Positions 45,847 through 58,543 of a stretch of 64,000 nt of DNA are shown piece after piece. The position numbers and the translations under genes were made by a program. The notes beneath the pieces were generated by a model that did not search any database, was not told where the DNA came from, and was given only the letters and a program-made list of their open reading frames with translations. Location: the NCBI GenBank assembly GCA_965644295.1, contig CBFFRP010000424.1, forward strand, positions 122,611 to 186,610. Direction: 5' to 3'. How positions within the stretch are numbered: position 1 is the stretch's first letter; each line of letters begins with the position of its first letter. Source of the stretch: Paraphysomonas bandaiensis. Its lineage: Eukaryota; Chrysophyceae.

Positions 45847-48246
45847 ATGAGCAAACGCAATAAATCAAAGAGAGGTATTGATAAGGCGCCCTTCAGTGAG
45901 TCTGTTCGGTGTTTGTTATTAGATTGGAAGGCCGGAGCATCTCTTGAGATGTGTGATAGTGATAATAGCTATGGATGGATGCTCCCTCTCGTTACAGGGG
46001 ACTCATTCACCCTTCAGTTCGATCCCTCTCTCTCCAGCTGGCAGCGGAGGGTGGTGCACAATGTTGCGGGGTCTATGGACCTCTATCACGACAGTTACGG
46101 CGACGGAGAGGACCGGAGTGTCCGTGTCAGCCGGGAACCCCTCTCTCCCTGTCCACCCTCTGCCCCTTCTTGCATTTCCAAGCCCTCTGTGGAGCCTCAG
46201 TACTTTACTCTGTCTGAGAGCACCAGGAAGGAGCATCTTCTCACTGCGGAAACTGCAGTGGGAGCGAGTTCCCCCCATGTGGACCGCAGGATCATGTCCA
46301 TGTGTCGTGATACCCCTCCAGACGCCCATGAGAACCTCTCCAACGCCACTGGACTAGATGGTTCAGTGTGTATAGTGGTGGATACACTGCTCTCCTTGCG
46401 ACACATGTGTACACTGTTGAGTAGCTGTGATGAAATTGGCTTTGATATGGAAATGCACTCCTATAGGTCCTACCACGGCATCACATGTCTCCTACAACTG
46501 TCGTGTGTGTATCATCCAGGAAGATGCTCCGAGGATTCCTGGCTTTTACATAATCTACCACCGACTGTGTCAGCCTGGCGGGAAGTAGAAGTCGACTTTC
46601 TTCTGGACACCCTGGCGGTTTCTTGGGCTGACATTGGACGCGAGTTGACACCTATATTTGGCAACCCTTCAATCGTGAAAGTGTGTCACGGGGCTCGTTC
46701 TGGGGACTTTCCTGCGCTTTACAGAGACTTCGGGGTAGTTGCAGTGTCTGTCTTCGATACACAAGAGGCTTGTAAGGTGATTGGTTGGACTACACTTGGA
46801 CTTGCCCCACTCCTTGTCAGTCTCTGTGCTCCTGGGGTGACACCTGATCAGAAGGGGGAGGATTTTATAGCAAGGAAAGAGCGTCTGAGTACTGCGGACT
46901 GGAGAAAACGGTGCGTGTTCGACAAATATGCATTTTTGTGTGTAATTTATTTCGTCAGTCCTATTCCTGATGATATGCTGGGGTATGCACGACTTGACGT
47001 AAGATTTTTAATACCGTTATACCGGTTGTTGGTGAGAGAGCTCTACGCAATGGGCCTGCGTGAGGTGACGGAAGGAGACAATGTAGCTGGTTATGATGCT
47101 ACACTTTTGGGAGGAGATTGTGATGGAAGTGGCATGGATGAGGAAAAAAACAACTCCTTGGAGGTGAGATGTCGAAGTGAGAGTGGTAATTGGGACCGGT
47201 TTAGCGATACCTGGAAGACGCATCTTAGTGGTGATGCATGCGATGACATGTTGCCAACAACTCCCGCGTATTCTGTTGCTGTCGATGGCGATTTCCCCAA
47301 AGGTGATGATGACTTGAATTGTGACAGTGACAGTGACAACTATGAGGCGATGTGGGAGGGATGGGGAGTAACAGCCGCGGGAGACTCTAGTTCGCAATCT
47401 CCTAGTAATGATGTGTATATCACTCCGCCGGAACTGGTATACGTGAAAGAAGTTTTTTGTCGTACTCAAAGTGCTGCCTCTGAACTGTGGTCACCACCTC
47501 CTGCGTATAGCCCTGGGGACGATATTCCGTCCTCATTATTCCGGAAAATCCCGGCCTATAGGAAACGGAAGAAGTCTAAAAAGTGGACAGCTAAACACAC
47601 CCATATATTTAAAAGGTTTGAGCGCCTGCTATTCGTCAAATTACATTAGCTGATATGTGCTGGTGTAGGTTAATTGTGTGGCGGGATGTTCTAGCTCGCG
47701 AGGCTGATGAAAGTCCAGCGTTTGTTTTTCCGACCGCGCTGTTGTTGGACACTGCTGCAAATCCCCCCACTTCCCATGAAGAGCTACTGAACTTGTTTAA
47801 CCCGTTGCCTGACGTCCTATCAGCCTCAAATAATAGCAAGGGACGATACACAGGTGCATTTCCTCTGCCTTTTGCCGACTAAAAGTACACTTATTATGTG
47901 CCGCGCTGTAGGGTCGGAGGGTTTACTACTGGTAGTAAAGGAAGCTTTAGATGAATGGAATATGATGGTGCCGGTTGAAGACACGAGTGCTATGGCTTGT
48001 GAGGCTGCGGTAGATTGCAGCAAAGACATTGAACGCGCTCAGCTGGTACCTCAACCTAGAGATACTTCGGTTAGCTTGTCTTCAGAGAATATGGAACTGC
48101 GTCGCTGGGTGTTGGGAGCTGCAAGCCTATTTACTCTGGGGGCGACAATATCATTTTGTACGAGAAATACTCCAGTTGAGTCCATCCGCTCTTTCATAAA
48201 TGTGATAAGTTCTACTTTAAGTCGAATTCGGTGGGCACAGAGATAG
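45847..48246 (+). CDS. Rrp6/EXOSC10-like 3'-5' exoribonuclease with C-terminal hydrophobic segment
   Basis: Four exons join in frame: 45847-46910, 46959-47615, 47669-47853 and 47912-48246, giving 746 aa. The DEDD exonuclease domain (~190-400) shows Exo I 'EIGFDMEMHSYRSYHGITCLLQ' (family DLEHHSYRSF.G.TCLMQ), Exo II 'SIVKVCHGARSGDFPALYRDFG' with 'VFDTQEAC', and Exo III 'MLGYARLDVRFLIPLYRLL'. All acidic metal ligands are present. 'LIVWRDVLAREADESPAFVFP' matches the segment leading into the HRDC domain of Rrp6. An acidic insertion of ~120 residues lies between the exonuclease and HRDC parts. The C-terminus has a hydrophobic stretch 'WVLGAASLFTLGATISF', unusual for a nuclear exosome subunit. Start context is CACAATGAG. 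Confidence 0.82.
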
Positions 48247-48417
48247 TGTGTAAACTGTACAATCTGTATGCGTTATTGTTTATTAGTTATGTAAAGTAAG
48301 GGAAAGTAAGCCCACTGAGAGCTGTACGTATGTAATATTCGGTATGTATTAATTTCTGTAAAACTTCAATAAAGGCTCTATTATTGCTTGCAATTTTAAT
48401 ACGGGCTATTAAATATC
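48247..48417. other. 3' flank of the Rrp6-like gene
   Basis: Contains AATAAAG near 48368, a plausible polyadenylation signal. Confidence 0.4.
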
Positions 48418-49396
48418 TGTTGAGTTCTGCAGTATGATGCTATATATATTATGCAATTGAAGTGAGTCAGTAGTGAATGTGTCTTATTATTAGTTATTAG
48501 CAATAAGCGTTTAAAAGTCGGAACTAACTTAGCATTGCGATTTAACTAACTAGTACTTATCTCTGATATCCTATTATATTGAAAGTCTTATTATTAGCAA
48601 TAGGCGTTAATAACCTTCACCAACTTAGTAGCTAGATGAATGCAAGACAAACTAGTTAGACCTCTACCTGTAACTAATCAGTACACACTTTCTTATCCTA
48701 CTATTTAACGCTAGGGAAGCTGCTTGTGCGTCGCCGCAAGCACCAAGGTGCGACCACTTCCGCTCTGAGTTCTTAACGTGAACATCCCGGATGCTTGACT
48801 TCAGCAGGCAGCCCAATACCCCGGTTACCCTTCAGGTGAGCCCTGTCCCGGATGCCCTTGAGGTGGGCCCATTCCCGAATGCCTGTTTATTAGTTTTATC
48901 AAGGCCCCAAGGATGTCTACACAAGTGGCACTTATTAGTTTCATTAGTATCCCTTGTACCGCGCAAGCATTAGGCTATGAGCTATGAGTGGGCAGAACAG
49001 TATCTGCTGACTATATATATGCGGCTCACGTTCGTTTCCCAGCAGAGAAATATCTCCGGTACTTATCCCCCACTGAAAATATACCGCGAAAAGGTGTGAT
49101 TCCGACATTGTTGAGTGTTGATGTGAGCTTCTAGTGTGCAATAGGTGAAATCAACTCATCGGTGTAACGGTGTAATTCAGTAACTGATGCGTGACTATAT
49201 GTAAGATACGGGAGTGACTGGTGAACGTATTATGATAAACAGTAAACAGTTGTTGCTGAGAAGAGATGTTCACCAGATTCATATGTTGTGAAGTGTTTAG
49301 ATTAATAATTAGAACCTTACTTGGAAGTGCATTGTGCTCAACAAAGAAAGCTTAAGGTTTACATGTAGAGCAAATTTACCCTGTCCAATTCTAAGA
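48418..49396 (+). mobile_element. Solo LTR (copy 2) interrupted by R1 copy C
   Basis: The 5' part (48418 to about 48475, TGTTGAGTTCTGC...) and 3' part (about 49128-49396, ending CCAATTCTAAGA) together match LTR copy 1 at 3827-4176. The flanks are ATATC and GTATC (4 of 5 bases), a decayed target duplication. R1 sequence fills the gap. This is the reverse nesting order from 3.6-4.5 kb. Confidence 0.75.
48478..49127 (-). repeat. R1 copy C with partially duplicated 3' end
   Basis: Full core at about 48714-48760 and 5' region to 49127. A second, diverged copy of the R1 3' end (48478-48565) precedes the main copy (from 48574), so two insertions or a tandem duplication occurred. The 5' region has lost frame and gained an internal duplication (CCCGGATGCCCTTGAGGTG) compared with copy A. 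Confidence 0.75.
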
Positions 49397-49603
49397 GTAT
49401 CTACTCCACTACAAGCAATATTATTTCCTATGTATTATATACAAAATACTACTCTGCCTTCCTCACAATAATGTCTGGAAGTATGTTATACAAATAATGT
49501 AAACGGCATTGTGCTTATTGACATATTACTTATTTACAGTCAGGTAAATAGCCAGAGAACACCGGATGAGCTAGGATTCGGCATTCAGCAAGATCATATT
49601 GTT
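49397..49603. other. Spacer
   Basis: Short AT-rich gap before the 3' end of the large minus-strand gene; nothing seen. Confidence 0.35.
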
Positions 49604-52600
49604 CTACAGCATATCAAAACTGTATGCATCGCGTAATTTTTTTTCACTGCGATGACTGCTGGACGATTTTTTCGGAGTGCCTGACTTTCTTTTGTCTTTA
49701 ATTTCTACATCACTCTCGTCGCTGTGGCTCGTGCGAATACTAGCGCCGCTGGACACTTCTTTCTTCCGCTTCACACTCTTAGCTTTATGCTTCTCTGTAA
49801 TAGGGGATTTACTTCTACCTCTCGTTGACTGATTGTCATCTTCAGTGCGGCTGCCAGAACGCTTGATCTTAGATGACTTCTCAGATTCACTACTTGCACG
49901 GTCTCCTTTTCTACTTGGCGTTCTGGAAATCTCAGAATGTTTGGAGCTATCTTTCCTCGACTTTGGAGATGGTGATTTGCTCTTAGATCGACTAGAGCGT
50001 TTCATCTTTTCGCTCCCACTGACTTCATCAGACTTCCTGGTGCTTCTGGACCGCCGCTCTTCACCTCCATGTCGGCTAGTTTTGTGCGAATCCCTCTGCT
50101 CGAGCTGTATCAAAGCATCATTTCCATCCTCAGACGCGACAGAGTCGGCTAGCGACACCCACTTCCATATTTCTTCCCTTATCATGGGAAGTTCATCATA
50201 CTGATACTCCTCAAATATTTTCAAAGCCTACGACATAATTTAGTAACAGATTAATAACCGCTACATAAACACATCGAATGAGCAGTTACAAAAACAACAA
50301 TAGGATGTAGGTGGTGTGACTTACGTGCAAATAGAGAGGGATTGCGTCATCTAAATTGCCTTCATTCGCCAAAGTTGTCGCACTGCTCAGAATTGGCGAG
50401 TGAGACCATTTAGTAAATGCAGGTACAATACGTCGTAGAGAATACGAAAAAAGGATCGGTTAGCATGATGAATTCACATACCTATCAAACACCTCGATGG
50501 CTACCTCCAGCGGATCCAGTTCATCCGCAAGACTGCTCAATGTTTCGCCTAATGCCACTGATTCTCTAGAGATATTGGCAAACAGTCACAGGCAATTGCA
50601 TACATACTAGACAACAAGGTAAATGCACGTACTCTGGGTTAAATTTCGCAGGGGAAAACCTAATTTTCATGGGATGCGGTTCCAAACTTTCAGATTTCGG
50701 CGAGTTACGTCCTACATAATTTCTTCTGGACGTGGGGGACACGTCGTGCACCTCCAGTGAATTTAGCGGGTCAGCTTTAGAGCTCACAGGACTTGTGTTC
50801 GCCATATCCTGCGTGTGCTCAGTCAATTTCAGCCGCTCAACAGCGCTGAGCTTAGACTGCAATGGTAGAGGATAGGTTTTTTGAGGTGATGCTGACCCAG
50901 TGCGCAGTCGTTGCAGTATACTTGCTGGATCAAAACCAGAGCCGACAGCACCACTCGGTGTATCAGTGTCTGAATTATTACTGTTGTTACTTCCCTCATC
51001 CCAGGAGTCACTGTCGGACATACGTTGTTTCCTATCAACATTCTCCATATTGGTGTCGTCGCGAACTGGAGCCATCACAATATCCGACCCTGTTTCGCTA
51101 CACGAATTGTCATCTACCCCGATATATGCATTGTCCTCGTTAGCACTGCTTGTTGAACTATATCCATCTGACGGCTTAGTCGGACTATATATTACCTCAA
51201 CTTCAGCTGTCAAGTCGACGTCCGGGGAGTAGTAGCGACTGGGGGACTCGTCGATGCGTCTCTTGGGCGCGGGTGCAGTTTGAGCAAAATTCATCCGACG
51301 CTGCAACCCACCCGAACTGCGGGATGGGCTTGAACTTTGACTAAGAATTTTTTCACTTCGTTGTCTTCCTCGTCTATCCACTGTTGTTCCGTCATCAAAA
51401 CGTGTGTTGGCGTCTTGGGAAGAACGCATTTTAGAGGGGGAAGATGTGCCATTAGAGGTCGGCTGGGTATCGTTCGAGTCTTCACTTGGGCTGGGTGATG
51501 CATATGACCTGCTGCTTCCCTGGGAAACAGATGTCATTAGGGTATCATTTAGCTCATCGCAAAGGTCATCTTCATGAAGAGAGACATCATTATCGAGCAA
51601 GGAATCGTGGGACATGTCATACAAGCCATCACTAGATACAGAAAACTTAGCACGGCCACTTGGTGTCATTTCGATGAAAGGAGATGTAATATCCGATTGG
51701 ACAGAGGCGTCTTTGCATCCACGGGACTTTGGAGTTTGTTCTTCATCGTCCGACAGGGCATAAAAGATGGTACTGTCATCCTCTGATGGAGTGGAGCGCT
51801 GAGACTGGGCAAGGGGCTGCTGCTGAACATCAGATACAGGGGGGGGTGAGCTCCCCTGCTGTTCGCTATTCGTCGGAGATATCGAACGAGCGGGTGAGTT
51901 GATTTTAGACTTTTGAAGATTCATATTGATGTGCTCAAGAAGTTGCCTGCGCAAAGTTTAATATATTTCATACAGAAACAGAAAAGTGCCAAAAATAGCA
52001 CTGTGTGTAAAAACTCACTCGGTCGATCGAATACTTCCACTGTCCAGAAGGGCGCGCAGCGTGCTGATGTCGTCTCCAACGACTTCTCTAGTTGCAGGCA
52101 TCGAAGTAGAGGTGGGTGACTGAGGCGATGCCTCTAGTTCGACTCCAGCCTCCATCTCGTCGTCCTTGTAGCTCGTCGACATGTTTCGTGGGGGCGAAGG
52201 GGAGTGACTCTCAGCCGCATCAATCTCCATAGTCACAGTCCTACTCCGCGCGTCCGAATTTCCTTCTTCCATACTGCCCTCGTGAGATGTATCCCTGGGA
52301 CTGCTTTTCTCTGAAGTACTATTCTGAGCATGTTCGGTAGAATCCATTTCAGCCCGCAGTGTTTCCTGATGACCAATATGTCACAAAATCAGCAAACAAG
52401 CAGTTCATCATTTACCATAGTTCGACTAACGTACTCAACTAAGGGATCAATATAGTCAGGATTAAGGCCATGTTTGTAAACAAACTCGTATGCCAGCTCC
52501 TATAAGTTGGCGTAGAAATCAAAAAAAGTATTTATGACTTTAAGCGAAGCAAGGTAGCTACATACAATTGGGTTTGACGCTGAATTTACGCTAATAGTTC

Positions 52601-54211
52601 CTTTTTGACCATCTCCCAAGTCGATATCCAGAAGTACGCTCGGAGAGGTAGTCTTCGCTCTATCCTGTCTCGATCCTTGAGACGGTGACCCCTCGGGTCG
52701 CTTCCCAGGACTTCCAACTGGACTTTTGGGAGAGTGAACTAACTCTTGGCCATGTTCAGTTGTCTGCAGCGGGGCTTCCAGCTCTTCGCTTTCATCCTCA
52801 GGAGGGGGGAGAGGAGGCGGGGGCAGTGCTGTTCGAAAATCCTCATCGCTATATTCCCGCGATCTATGCAGTATATGAGCTGCTCACTGATGCAATGGAA
52901 TAAAAATACAGTACCTCTTAGAGTGTGGAGGGCTGCTGGGGTGTTGCAGAGGTTGCTTTTCACCGTCTGTTTCTCGTAATATCTGAATTACACGTTTGGC
53001 ATCCTTCAGATCGTCTTTCAAGGAGAGGATCTTCAGGTTGGCTTCCTGAAAAAAAGGTCCAAAATAAACTGGCAAGTGAAAGAAATTTCGTGAGTGCATA
53101 CCTCTAGTTGCTTAGCAGTGATATCCAGGGCTTTCTCAAAGCTGACTCTTCTTTTTCGTTCTTGTTCGAGTTCCGTCCTAGCAGTAATTAGCTGCAAAAT
53201 TCCATTAAATTAACTAATTGAAAGAGTTCGGTCCTACCTTGTGCACTGTCTTCTCGAGCTCCACTAATGTCCCCTGTAGTCTACTCTCGATGTCCCCCGG
53301 TTTCGACGAAGGAGAGTCGTGTGTATGCTCCATGAGTGCTCTCAATGCTCCTTGCTCCTGTAGTGTTTCCATAAGAATCCTTACCACCGATTCAAAACGG
53401 TTGTGCTCAACAGTGGACATAATGGAGACATGCTTCGGTGTGGAATCAGCTTGATCATTTTTATCATTATTAGCGGTAGCATTTGAAACAGTTACAGTAG
53501 CTGTCGAGTCCGGTTTGGATGCAGCATAGCTATGCACAAGTGTATCATCAGCGCTCTCTGTAAGTATGGCAGTAACAGAGGAGCCTATGGAGGAGCCTGT
53601 AGAGTGAGGGACTGTAGATGTTGTGTGAGTGGAGGGGCCTGTAGAGTGAGGAACTGTAGAGGTTGTGTGAGTGGAGGGGCCTGTAGAGGAGGCTGTAGAG
53701 GGTGTGTGAGTGGAGGGGGCTGTAGAGGAGGCTGTAGAGGGTGTGTGAGCGGAGGGGCCTGTGGAGGGGGCTGTAGAGGGTGTGTGAGTGGAGGGGCCTG
53801 TAGAGGAGGCTGTAGAGGGTGTGTGAGTGGAGGGGGCTGTAGAGGAGGCTGTAGAGGGTGTGTGAGCGGAGGGGCCTGTAGAGGAGGCTGTAGAGGGTGT
53901 GTGAGCGGAGGGGCCTGTAGAAGAGGCTGTAGAGGGGGTGTGCATGGAGGGTTTGAGAGGTTTATAGGATATTGCTCCAGCTATAGACCGTCTCCTACAG
54001 TGACAATAACACAAAGAAACACACACTCCCACCCATACCTTATGGCTATGCTCTTATCTATCGTGGAGGGGGCATTAGAGTGGGATGCTAGTGCTCTGAG
54101 ATTAGACTGACGAGCACGACGATACCCGTCGATAGAGTGCTCATCGCGACACTGACGCAGTCTCAATAAGTTATCAGCCAGTGCATCATGATCCTGACTC
54201 CCTTCAGACAT
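49604..54211 (-). CDS. Large Ser-rich/coiled-coil protein with PFU-like and MIT/TPR-like segments, function unknown
   Basis: About eleven exons on the minus strand: 54211-54039, 53994-53238, 53191-53102, 53045-52915, 52863-52566, 52499-52416, 52365-52019, 51946-50633, ~50566-50482, ~50382-50325 and 50227-49604, about 1320 aa. From the N-terminus: a short helical part; a 13-14-residue Ser/Thr/Pro minisatellite; a coiled coil (ELEQERKRRVSFEKALDITA, then ANLKILSLKDDLKDAKRV); a PPPPLPPPED tract; a PFU-like stretch (LDIDLGDGQKGTISVNSA, then ELAYEFVYKHGLNPDYIDPL); a long disordered acidic/Ser region; a short 'NEGNLDDAIPLYLHALKIFEEY' helix pair resembling MIT or TPR units; and a Ser/Arg/Lys-rich tail. 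Coding frame is not continuous at about 50510-50530 (one extra base), so exons 9-10 are provisional. Possibly cytoskeletal or scaffold; not identified. Confidence 0.6.
53580..53950. repeat. 39/42-bp coding minisatellite
   Basis: About ten tandem units, mostly 39 bp (encoding HTPSTASSTGPSA on the minus strand) with two or three 42-bp variants at one end (HTTSTVPHSTGPST). Units are nearly identical, so the repeat number is probably polymorphic. It lies in exon 2 of the large minus-strand gene. Confidence 0.9.
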
Positions 54212-54695
54212 GATAGCTACTGACGATTACATGTAGTGTAGAATATGGAGATCTGAGCACCGCGCTCTCGATATGTAGACATAGCTTCCTACACAGCAGC
54301 AGACCGGCGTGTCCTGCTCTGTATATACACAGTACAGTACTGTACTGCACCATATCATACATACATACACACAGCACTGTATACGCCTACTACAGTACTC
54401 GATCATATGATACAGCAGTTCACTGCACCCTCCAGTGTAGGAATTCCTACCGTTATCTAGAATACCGCACAGTACTAATATACACAATTCAAATATTACG
54501 AACGAAGGTACAGCAGTACATATCTCTATATCATACACATACTGTAGGTGTATACTTTGTACCCACCTATCGGATACACAGTACAGCAGTACAGCACAGC
54601 AGTACGGTGTGACATACTATGCATCTATTGAGACGAGATGCACATGTCAACATACATATGAACATACATGTATCTGTGCAAGGGCGTATTGCACA

Positions 54696-56201
54696 ATGAG
54701 CAAGCGCATATTCGACGTCACTGTGATCGGTGCCGGTGCCATAGGTTCTTCAACGGCTCTGTCTCTTTCTCGACAAGGGTTCAGAGTGTGTGTTGTGGAC
54801 GGTAAAGGAGGCCCAGGAGATGGATCCACAGGTAGCTCCAGTGGTATATGCAGGTCATCATACAGCTCCATAGATAGCGTCAGATTCAGTTGGGAGGGGT
54901 ATCACTACTGGAAGCATTGGGATGAGTTTATAGGCGAAAAGGATCCGAATGGTTTCGCTCAATTGAGAGAGTGCGGAGCGTCTTTTCTCATAACGCCCAA
55001 CTCAAAACAGTTCTTGGAGACATCTGTATCCTGCATGCGACAGGCGGGGGTGCCTGTACAGGAATGGGACATCGAGACAGCTTCGGAGACACTATCTAGA
55101 CTTGGTTGGGACTTAAGTGTCAGCTACACTCCCTTAAGAATAGATCATCCGGAATTCGGTGTACCAGTCAAAGGTGCTTCAGTTTCTGGTGCAATATATT
55201 GCCCACAAATGGGTTATGTTAGTGACCCTCGTTTGGCGACTCAAAATATGGCACGCGCGGCTATTTCCCGAGGATGCGAATTTATATTTGGAAGGCTGGT
55301 TACTGAAATATGTCAATCCAACGGTCGTGTGTGTGGGGTGATAATGGATGATGGGACTCGCGTGATTTCTCCAATCGTATTGAATGCGGCTGGGCCATAC
55401 TCTAGCCGTGTGAATGAACTCGTATTTAATCCGGAGAGTGGCGTTATGAATGACATGAAGGTAACCACAAGGCCGATGAGACAAGAAGTTGCATATTGTT
55501 CACCACCATCTGGTGAGTAAACAACTCATCCCCGTTCTTTCGTATCCATACGTGTTGCTATATATCGGTTATGTTTTGGTTTTCAGGAGTTGATATGGAA
55601 AATGATGGCCTTATTACTGCTGACCTTGATGTTGGTGTTTACTGGCGTCCTGAAGTTGGCAACAAGATTCTGATTGGTACGTTCGTATCGCGTCCAAATT
55701 GATGATGTGCTGTTAGTATTGGTAATGTCGCAATGAGTAATTTCGCTTGGCGTAGGCGGCATAGAACCCGAGTGTGATCCTGTGGAGTGGATAGACGGAG
55801 ACATCGACACAGAGCTCAACCCTAATCTGACTGATAATTGGACTAATTATATTTACCGCGCAGCATTGCGCATGCCTGGCCTTCAGATTCCAACAGCCAA
55901 ATGCACACAAGGCATCGTGTCCCTTTACGATGTGACACCAGACTGGGTTCCTATTTATGACAAGAGCTCATTGGCGGGGTACTACTTGGCCATCGGAACG
56001 AGTGGGAACCAGTTTAAGAACGCTGGTGTGGTTGGTGAACTAATGGGTAAGCTGATTGAAGAGTGCGAAAATGGACGTGACCAAGATACGGATCCTGTGC
56101 AATTTGAAATGAAGCATTCAAACCCTGGACAATTTGTAGACTCAGGAAAATTTTCAAGGCTACGTAATATTACTTCAACATCTGGTAGTGTGCTTGCATG
56201 A
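54696..56201 (+). CDS. FAD-dependent oxidoreductase, DAO / sarcosine-oxidase-like
   Basis: Three exons join in frame: 54696-55512, 55587-55676 and 55756-56201, giving 450 aa. The N-terminal dinucleotide-binding motif is FDVTVIGAGAIGSSTALSL followed by 'VCVVDGKGGPGDGSTGSSSGICR', the glycine/serine-rich FAD loop of DAO-family enzymes. 'GAIYCPQMGYVSDPRLATQNMARAA' and 'VVLNAAGPYS'-type sequence (VLNAAGPYSSRVN) match the family's second FAD-contact region. The C-terminal 'GIVSLYDVTPDWVPIYD' then 'AIGTSGNQFKNAGVVGELM' is the typical final FAD/substrate segment. It probably oxidises a secondary or tertiary amine or amino acid, giving H2O2 or reducing an electron carrier. Substrate is unknown. No signal peptide is seen. 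Start context is CACAATGAG; it is divergent from the gene at 54211. Confidence 0.85.
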
Positions 56202-57527
56202 TCTGTACTATGGTACACACACCGACGCTATATATTACACACACACACTTCATTAAGATGTAGTTAGGAAAATATTAAACGTCTACAGCTGCGCATTGCA
56301 TACTAGAATATTAGCATCTGTGTAGAATTTTTTACAGTGAAAGTTGATTGTAAAATTTGTAAAGCACTTCATTTTCTTATCTGTGATGTGGGATGTGGTA
56401 ACAACATCAGATTAGCTGCAGAAATGGTTTGTCTGAATTGTAACGTAAATCTTTAAATCGGTGTTAATATGAAGGAGCATATAGATGCACTTGATATGTC
56501 ATCTTCTTCCGTACTTTATCTCATCTGCAAATCAGAGTGTACTGAAATGGAACACTTGGAGTATTAATGATGGGAATTTATAAGCTCTAGCTTAGTAACT
56601 TGATACTACAGGTAAACTTATTCTCGCTTCTTCCTTGTACACTACGACTTTGTAGACCCCCGGACAACACGCGCCAGTGAGTCCTAAGACACACGAGCAG
56701 GGCGAAACTCACAAAGAACATTAAGAACGGAAGTGGTTGCACCTTGGTGCTTGCGGCGACGCACAAGCAGCTTCTGTAGCGCTAAATAGTAGGATAATAG
56801 AATTTGTGCTGATTAGTTATGGGTAGAGGTCTAACTAGTAGATCTAGCATTCAACTAGCCACTATATCGGAACGAGTTTTTAACGCCTATTGCTAAATAA
56901 AAAGACTTTCAATAATTAGCAATAGAATCTTAAGAAGGTGATATATGACCGTTGTGCTAAGAATTCTCGCTTCTTCCTTGTACACTACGACTGCAGGCCA
57001 CAAATGATTAATACTAACAAGTTCATATTAAGTGAGTGCAAGGGCAATCCCTGGTATGGTTATTCATATATAGATGTAGATATAGGGGCCTCTATGTGAC
57101 CGTATAAAGTATAAAGTATACATAGTCTAAGGGTGTGTGTGAATTCAATCAAGAGGGCTTCATTCCACAACTATGGTGTTCATGCGCATCACTTTCTAAT
57201 GGCGCTGCTGTTTAGAAATATATATGGATTCATGTCAATGATTAGATGCACTGTGCTGAATCATATCTACATATCGCTGCACAGAGCGATTAGGGACATA
57301 GATATCCTTGTACGAATTGCTGATGATGATTTCTGTAGTGTGGGAGAAAACTGAAAAGGTGTGTGCCTGTTGAAGATATAGGATTGCATTGGAGTTTGTG
57401 ACATACATCGTCATATAACAGACTGGGACTGTATATACATATGAGTATGCGGGATGTACCGTATATTCCTATACGAAACACTCGGAATCGCCATTCACTT
57501 TAAACCTCTTGACGCCATCACACCAGA
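56202..57527. other. Spacer with R1 copy E
   Basis: Holds R1 copy E and a 29-bp exact direct repeat around it (56621-56649 and 56964-56992). No gene supported. Confidence 0.5.
56729..56914 (+). repeat. R1 copy E, short form
   Basis: 186 bp starting at GGAAGTGG exactly like copy D, and nearly identical to it. That makes D and E the youngest pair in the window. Only a weak TTAAGAA match flanks it. Confidence 0.85.
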
Positions 57528-58543
57528 ATGTTTAAATTTTTAACTTTTCTCGGCCTTGCCACAAGTGTGGCCGGACATATCCACCACAGAACCTGCGGAG
57601 TGAGAGACTTGACCGCAGAGGAGTTCGAGGCGGCTGAAGTAAGTACAGACCCACATACACACACTCATATAGAACATAACATTTGCTGCAGAGCCACAGA
57701 CACAGCATTCTTCAGTCCACTCAGGAGAGAGTGAAGGGCGCTACCATTAATGTCTACTTTCACGTGATCACCAACACCTCTGGCGCTGGTAACATCCCGG
57801 ACTCTCAGCTCTCTGCTCAGATTGATGTCCTCAATGCGGCTTACGCCCCTGGTGGATGGAAGTTTGTTCAGGCTGGCAAGGATGTGACTGCTAACAACGA
57901 CTGGTATGTAATGGAACCCGGAACAAGAGCTGAGAAGGAATGCAAGACTACTCTAAGGAAGGGAAATGCCGATGACCTCAACCTTTACACTGCTAACATC
58001 GGAGGCGGTGAGTGAGCGTTAATGTAGCTACCACTGTTTAGTAATCTATGTATTATTGATGTAACTTAATTTTTCCTCTATTAGGACTTCTTGGCTGGGC
58101 TACCTTCCCGAAGGACTACTCCAAGGACCCTGAGATGGATGGCGTTGTGATTCTATATTCTTCCTTCCCTGGCGGATCTGCCAGACACTGTAAGTGCAAT
58201 TATATATAGACACTTTATATTGTGTGTTCTAACATGTATTATTGAAGACGACGAGGGTGACACTGGAACCCACGAGGTTGGACACTGGATGGGTCTGTAC
58301 CACACCTTCCAGGGTGGATGCCGCGAATTTGGCGGAGGTGACGGTGTTGCTGACACCCCTGCCGAGAAACAGGCTAACTACGAGTGCCCATCCGACTCTA
58401 CTGACTCTTGCCCCTCCGATCCCGGAAATGACCCTGTGCACAACTTCATGGACTACGTCTATGACGCATGCATGTACGAGTTCACTCCAGGACAGTTTGA
58501 CCGCATTACAGAGGAATTCACCGCTTACCGTGCTGGCAAATAA
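57528..58543 (+). CDS. Secreted M43 (pappalysin-type) zinc metalloprotease
   Basis: Four exons join in frame: 57528-57638, 57692-58007, 58085-58189 and 58248-58543, giving 275 aa. The signal peptide is [16 protein letters not shown], followed by a short propeptide that includes a Cys ([10 protein letters not shown]), possibly a cysteine switch. The catalytic motif [17 protein letters not shown] gives the three zinc ligands (HExxHxxGxxH) and the base Glu. '[18 protein letters not shown]' is the Met-turn with the usual tail of M43B enzymes. 'GVADTPAE' and paired Cys residues are also family-typical. It should be exported and cleave extracellular proteins. Codon use is GC-rich compared with flanks, suggesting good expression. 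All catalytic residues are intact. Confidence 0.9.

Noticed and set aside
53532-54110. 192-aa Gly/Cys-rich plus-strand ORF (CVSGGACRGGCRG repeats)
   Set aside because: It is the reverse strand of the coding minisatellite of the minus-strand gene, whose spliced frame is better supported.
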